Shown here: piece after piece, positions 8,058 through 10,853 of the stretch
Layout of the letters: each line of letters begins with the position of its first letter
How positions within the stretch are numbered: the first letter of the stretch is position 1
Source of the DNA: JAYWGN01 sp043778255
Lineage (GTDB): Bacteria; Bacteroidota; Bacteroidia; Chitinophagales; Chitinophagaceae
DNA length: 10,853 bases
Direction of reading: 5' to 3'
Assembly (NCBI GenBank): GCA_043778255.1
Contig: JAYWGN010000003.1
Coordinates: 1-10,853, forward strand
Position numbers and translations under genes: made by a program
The notes under the pieces: model-generated
What the model saw: only the letters and a program-made list of their open reading frames with translations
Databases searched by the model: none
Told to the model about the DNA's origin: nothing

Positions 8058-8088
8058 TTGCTTTAAGTTAGCTAATTAGCTAACTTTG
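8058..8088 (+). promoter_or_regulatory. Promoter of the toxin-antitoxin locus
   Basis: TTG (8058-8060), a 20-base spacer and TAACTTTG (8081-8088) match the Bacteroidota promoter pattern exactly. The toxin ATG lies 14 bases after the -7 element, so the leader is very short. The spacer is almost wholly occupied by the palindrome at 8065-8086. Confidence 0.7.
8065..8086. promoter_or_regulatory. 22-bp perfect palindrome, likely antitoxin operator
   Basis: The half-site AAGTTAGCTAA is followed directly by its reverse complement, giving a perfect 22-bp palindrome centred at 8075/8076. It lies between the -33 and -7 promoter elements and overlaps the -7 box. HigA/XRE antitoxins usually repress their own operon by binding palindromes at this place, so this is the expected operator of the downstream antitoxin. 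The palindrome and its position are seen directly; binding is inferred. Confidence 0.7.
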
Positions 8089-8102
8089 TATGTAACATTT
8101 TC

Positions 8103-8459
8103 ATGAGTGAAAAAAAATTTAAAAGAGATATTTATTATTTTGATGACTATTATTTGAAATTTTATGCACAACAAATTATAGACGTAAAAAAGAAACTAAA
8201 CTGGACTTTGGAATTAATTGCTACAATATAAAGAGTACCAAAAAAGTATTTTGAACATATTACAAATTCAACTGGCATTTTTGAAATTAGGGTTGAAGTT
8301 GGTTCAAATATTTTTAGAGTATTTAGTTTTTTTGATGAGGGACAATTAATTATTTTGATAAATGCATTTCAAAAGAAAACACAAAAGACACCTAAAAAAG
8401 AAATTGAATTAGCAGAAAAATTAAAAAAACAATACTTTAATGGAAAACAAAATAAATAA
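8103..8459 (+). pseudogene. higB: RelE/HigB-type toxin broken by an in-frame TAA
   Basis: Read through one stop, this frame gives a 118-residue RelE-superfamily toxin of the phage-derived Gp49-like type. Family features are the N-terminal KFKRDIYYFDDYYLKFYAQQ stretch, RVPKKYF, then GIFEIRVEVGSNIFRVFSFF, and INAFQKKTQKTPKKEIELAEK near the end. A TAA at 8229-8231 replaces codon 43, directly before RVPKKYF. The C-terminal 75 codons contain no ATG that could restart translation, so the conserved catalytic half should not be made. The rest of the frame is intact, so the lesion is recent or a sequencing error. The frame ends 20 bases inside the antitoxin gene, the tight overlap typical of toxin-first HigBA loci. 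Its codon use is poorer in C-ending codons than that of neighbours, suggesting transfer. The intact protein would cleave ribosome-bound mRNA (family knowledge). Confidence 0.85.
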
Positions 8460-8748
8460 ATTAACTTCTTTCTCCGAACATTTAGATCAAGAATATGGCA
8501 AAAAAGGTACTCCTGAAAGAGAAAATTATGAACAAGAGTTTGAAGCTTTTAAACTTGGTGTAATGCTACAAGAACTACGTAAACAAAAAGGATTAACACA
8601 AGAGCAACTAGCTCAAAAATGTGGAACTACAAAAACATATATCTCTAAAATTGAAAATCATTCAAGTGATATAAGATTGTCAACATTAATGAGAATAGTG
8701 CAAGTTGGCTTAGGAGGTCATTTGAACATGAATGTAAGTTTAAACTAA
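8440..8748 (+). CDS. higA: XRE-family antitoxin (HigA-like)
   Basis: This 102-residue DNA-binding protein is the partner of the broken toxin just upstream, which it overlaps by 20 bases. An N-terminal charged region (1-40) probably contacts the toxin. The helix-turn-helix (about 45-92) reads LGVMLQELRKQKGLTQEQLAQKCGTT followed by KTYISKIENHSSDIRLSTLMRIV, a standard Cro/C1-type domain with the recognition helix around TTKTYISKIE. A short tail ends in NMNVSLN. It likely represses its own promoter through the 22-bp palindrome at 8065-8086. With the toxin truncated it may persist as a lone autoregulator or protect against related toxins. Loss of toxin translation could lower its expression if the two were translationally coupled. 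Its frame is intact and normal in length. Confidence 0.92.
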   Translation: MENKINKLTSFSEHLDQEYGKKGTPERENYEQEFEAFKLGVMLQELRKQKGLTQEQLAQKCGTTKTYISKIENHSSDIRLSTLMRIVQVGLGGHLNMNVSLN

Positions 8749-8926
8749 TACAAATTAAAACTTTATAAAAATGTTTTAACAGAATTAATTGCATTTTTAT
8801 GTCATTAGTGTTGTTTAGTTGTAGTCAGTACAGCAATGCCTACCCACAACTGAAGTACTATTTTAACAAAAACCCTAGCCTTTGTTAGTATGCCTAATTG
8901 TACTTACAACAATATTCCTATTTAAG

Positions 8927-8963
8927 TAGTTGTTGGTGTTATGGCGTAGCCTACCAACAACTA
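8927..8963. repeat. Palindromic repeat, copy A
   Basis: Perfect 11-base arms TAGTTGTTGGT (8927-8937) and ACCAACAACTA (8953-8963) enclose a 15-base loop that contains GGC-GTA-GCC (8943-8951), itself a small stem. Bases 8940-8961 repeat at 9068-9089 in the same orientation with two differences. Confidence 0.75.
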
Positions 8964-9001
8964 TTTTACTATGTTGCTCACACAAATATACCACCTAACA
9001 T

Positions 9002-9034
9002 AACAGGCTTTTGCATTGGTTGCAAAAGCCTGTT
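9002..9034 (+). terminator. Strong hairpin terminator after the antitoxin
   Basis: Perfect 14-base arms (AACAGGCTTTTGCA at 9002-9015 and its complement at 9021-9034) surround the loop TTGGT. On the plus strand the tail is TTTTAATT, suiting termination of the toxin-antitoxin transcript about 250 bases after its stop. On the minus strand the tail (ATGTTAGG) is poor in T, so it is less convincing as the recA terminator, though it may serve both. Confidence 0.7.
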
Positions 9035-9060
9035 TTAATTGAACATATTTTTTCTAGCCA

Positions 9061-9088
9061 TTGATAGTATGGCGAAGCCTACTAACAA
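9061..9088. repeat. Palindromic repeat, copy B
   Basis: TTG/CAA, TAGTA (9065-9069)/TACTA (9080-9084) and GGC/GCC around a GAA loop form a hairpin with one mismatch and one bulge. It lies 19 bases past the recA stop. Bases 9068-9089 match copy A (8940-8961) at 20 of 22 positions. No T-run follows on either strand. Confidence 0.7.
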
Positions 9089-9106
9089 CAAACCAGTAAT
9101 AATTTA

Positions 9107-10165
9107 TTAACCCTCCGCCTCCACTACTGCTGGTAATCCACCATCGGCCATTTCGGCTACTTTTACTTTTATTCTTGCTTCAAGGTCGGTGGCTAACTCG
9201 GGGTTATCGAGCATCATTTGCTTTACACTTTCTCTACCTTGCCCCAACTTGTTACCATCGTAACTAAACCAGCTACCGCTTTTTTGTATTACGCCAAGGT
9301 CCACACCAATATCTATTATTTCGCCGGCTTTGCTTATACCTTGGCCAAATATAATATCAAACTCGGCTTGCCTAAATGGTGGCGCTACTTTGTTTTTTAC
9401 CACTTTCACTTTTACTCGGTTGCCTATGGCTACATCGCCATCTTTTATTTGGGTCATACGCCTTATATCTAACCGTACAGATGCATAAAACTTAAGGGCA
9501 TTACCACCTGTGGTTGTTTCGGGGTTGCCAAACATTACCCCAATTTTTTCACGTAGCTGATTTATAAATATACAAATAGTGTTCGTTTTGTGTATAGTAG
9601 CCGTAAGCTTTCGCAATGCTTGGCTCATTAGCCTTGCTTGTAGGCCCATTTTGCTATCGCCCATTTCGCCCTCCAATTCACTTTTGGGTACTAGTGCTGC
9701 TACCGAATCTATTACCACTACATCTAATGCCCCACTTAGTATAAGCCTATCGGCTATTTCGAGGGCCTGTTCGCCATAGTCGGGTTGGCTTATAAGGAGG
9801 TTATCAATATCAACCCCCAATTTTTGTGCGTAAGCACTATCAAAAGCATGCTCGGCATCTATAATAGCACACATACCGCCAAGCTTTTGTGCCTCGGCTA
9901 TTACGTGGGTACTAAGGGTGGTTTTACCACTACTTTCGGGGCCATATATTTCTACCACTCTGCCACGGGGTAGGCCGCCTATGCCCAACGCCATATCGAG
10001 CCCTAGTGAGCCAGTACTTATTACCTCTTGTGTTTGTATACCTTTTTCATTCATCATCATTACACTACCTTTGCCAAAGTCTTTATCTATTTTATCAATA
10101 GTAAGTTTAAGTGCTTTTAACTTTTCCATTGCTTCGCTTTTGTCCACCTTTTCTGCTTTTGCCAT
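9107..10165 (-). CDS. recA: RecA recombinase
   Basis: This 352-residue ATPase forms filaments on single-stranded DNA, performs homologous pairing and strand exchange, and normally stimulates LexA-type self-cleavage. The N-terminal helix region covers 1-40. Walker A is GPESSGKT (75-82). Walker B lies in LDVVVIDSVAALVP. The L1 loop region follows ELEGEMGDSKMGLQARLMSQALRKL in part, and FINQLREKIGVMFGNPETTTGGNALKFYASVRLDIRR contains the L2 loop, both highly conserved. The C-terminal domain ends in a short tail (GGLPAVVEAEG), less acidic than that of E. coli. Length is normal and no intein or frameshift is seen. The gene stands alone; its neighbour past the stop is the convergent toxin-antitoxin locus. 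The start is MAKAEK, preceded by an A-rich leader with no Shine-Dalgarno sequence. Confidence 0.99.
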   Translation of the reverse strand: MAKAEKVDKSEAMEKLKALKLTIDKIDKDFGKGSVMMMNEKGIQTQEVISTGSLGLDMALGIGGLPRGRVVEIYGPESSGKTTLSTHVIAEAQKLGGMCAIIDAEHAFDSAYAQKLGVDIDNLLISQPDYGEQALEIADRLILSGALDVVVIDSVAALVPKSELEGEMGDSKMGLQARLMSQALRKLTATIHKTNTICIFINQLREKIGVMFGNPETTTGGNALKFYASVRLDIRRMTQIKDGDVAIGNRVKVKVVKNKVAPPFRQAEFDIIFGQGISKAGEIIDIGVDLGVIQKSGSWFSYDGNKLGQGRESVKQMMLDNPELATDLEARIKVKVAEMADGGLPAVVEAEG

Positions 10166-10224
10166 TGTTATATATTTTTGTTTTTTATTTTTTTTTGGGG
10201 TAAAAAAAATGAGTTGCTAATTTT

Positions 10225-10254
10225 CAAATTTACTACAACTGTGCCTGTAGTTGT
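10225..10254 (-). promoter_or_regulatory. Candidate recA promoter -7 element with adjoining inverted repeat
   Basis: On the minus strand TAAATTTG (10232 down to 10225) fits the TAnnTTTG consensus, about 60 bases before the recA start. Directly upstream is an inverted repeat, ACAACT (10235-10240) and AGTTGT (10249-10254) separated by eight bases, where an operator would be expected. No clear -33 TTG is seen at a 20-base spacing, so the promoter call is tentative. Confidence 0.45.
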
Positions 10255-10286
10255 TATAAAGTTGTACACTTTTTTACGCTGTTATA

Positions 10287-10324
10287 AATAAATAGCTAAG
10301 CGGTACATAGCTTAACTATTTATT
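10287..10324. repeat. Inverted repeat upstream of recA
   Basis: Arms of 14 bases (AATAAATAGCTAAG at 10287-10300 and CTTAACTATTTATT at 10311-10324) pair with one mismatch around a 10-base loop. It could be the terminator of a minus-strand gene lying beyond the window's right edge, but it is AT-rich and lacks a clean T-run. Confidence 0.5.
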
Positions 10325-10359
10325 GTATTACTAACCGTATAAATTCGCTACAAATGTAG

Positions 10360-10417
10360 GGTTATTTTTCAAATAACCAAAATATTTAGCAATTATTTTG
10401 CTAAATTTATTTGGGTT
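10360..10417. repeat. Two overlapping, mutually exclusive hairpins
   Basis: GGTTATTT (10360-10367) pairs perfectly with AAATAACC (10371-10378) around TTC. The next hairpin has perfect core arms ATTTAGCAA (10384-10392) and TTGCTAAAT (10398-10406), and can extend outward by pairing the AACC at 10375-10378 with GGGTT near 10413-10417. The AACC segment belongs to both structures, so they compete if the second is fully extended. Confidence 0.5.
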
Positions 10418-10853
10418 GGGTAAATGCCTTTAACAAAACTTAATTAATACCTCTCTTAAAAATATTTCATTTGTTATGTGTAACTCCACAAATACCTCAA
10501 TTTAAATTTAGTTAGTATTAAAAAAACTTTGCTCTATTGAGTTAAAGGCAAGAATAAACGAGGCAGATAGGGAAAATTAAAATTTTCTAATAATGCTTTT
10601 TGATCCACTATATTTTGAAAGTTTAAATGAATAACAGGTTTACTAGTTGCGGTCTCGGAAAAGCCAACACTACATTATGAAATAAACCGAAAACTTAAAG
10701 TGAGTAAAAGTAGGGTAAGTTACCACTAAAAGCCTACTACAAAATACCAGATATCAGCCAAAAGCTACCACTTATACTCAATATAGTACCACATATAGCC
10801 CCGTGTTAGATAATTAGTTAATTTAGTGCCAACATTGCATTGGCAAATATAAT

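Larger units (their letters stand above)
8749..9106. other. Gene-free, hairpin-rich intergenic region
   Basis: No open frame with recognisable content is seen here. It holds at least five inverted repeats: 8817-8851 (AGTTGT/ACAACT), 8882-8912 (TTGTT/AACAA plus AGTA/TACT), 8927-8963, 9002-9034 (terminator) and 9061-9088. Convergent transcription of the antitoxin and recA meets here, so some of these will end transcripts; others look like members of a repeat family. Confidence 0.6.
10166..10853. other. Gene-free region upstream of recA
   Basis: No convincing coding sequence was seen on either strand; the longest open stretches are short and match nothing I recognise. The first part carries the recA leader and promoter candidate. 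Inverted repeats lie at 10287-10324, 10360-10378, 10376-10417 and 10827-10845 (TGCCAA/TTGGCA with a seven-base loop). The part from about 10420 to 10820 shows little structure and may be decayed sequence or leader of a gene beyond the window. Confidence 0.55.

Noticed and set aside
8749..9106. Series of inverted repeats considered as a CRISPR array
   Set aside because: Units differ in sequence and spacing, there are no identical direct repeats of 25-40 bases with regular spacers, and no cas genes are present.
10710..10812. About 32 open codons (from VTTKSLLQN) near the right edge
   Set aside because: No start codon, no recognisable homology and a length expected by chance.

Overview
The window looks like chromosomal DNA from an AT-rich member of the Bacteroidota, most likely the Chitinophagales/Sphingobacteriales side. 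The main evidence is a DUF4290 protein, which is a Bacteroidota-restricted family. Gene starts are preceded by A-rich leaders instead of Shine-Dalgarno sequences. At least two promoters match the Bacteroidota pattern TTG-N20-TAnnTTTG. The exact genus cannot be read from the sequence.

Layout, left to right. Positions 1-224 hold a GC-rich palindrome, a long imperfect hairpin and the terminator of a superoxide dismutase gene (225-833, minus). The plus strand then carries an orphan membrane sensor histidine kinase (1061-2398), a DUF4290 protein with an Asn/Arg-rich tail (2615-3328) and an exported M13 zinc metallopeptidase (3511-5517). A minus-strand short-chain dehydrogenase (5813-6538) diverges from a plus-strand pair: an exported YHS-domain protein (6707-7150) and an exported DUF1223 thioredoxin-like CxxC protein (7186-7980). 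Next is a toxin-first type II toxin-antitoxin locus (8103-8748). Its RelE/HigB-type toxin is interrupted by one in-frame TAA, while the XRE-family antitoxin is intact. A gene-free stretch packed with hairpins (8749-9106) follows, then recA on the minus strand (9107-10165) and about 690 gene-free bases rich in inverted repeats.

How the genes fit together. Most are single-gene housekeeping or stress units: SOD for superoxide, RecA for recombination and DNA damage, M13 peptidase for envelope protein turnover, and a histidine kinase for sensing. Only YHS/DUF1223 and the toxin/antitoxin pair look co-transcribed. The toxin-antitoxin locus differs in codon use from its neighbours and looks like a later arrival that is now decaying. 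It keeps a 22-bp perfect palindrome between the -33 and -7 promoter elements, a likely autorepression operator.

No clearly new multi-gene system was found. The points most worth a second look are the broken toxin beside a living antitoxin and its operator, a family of palindromic repeats with a GGC-GWA-GCC tip, and overlapping alternative hairpins upstream of recA.
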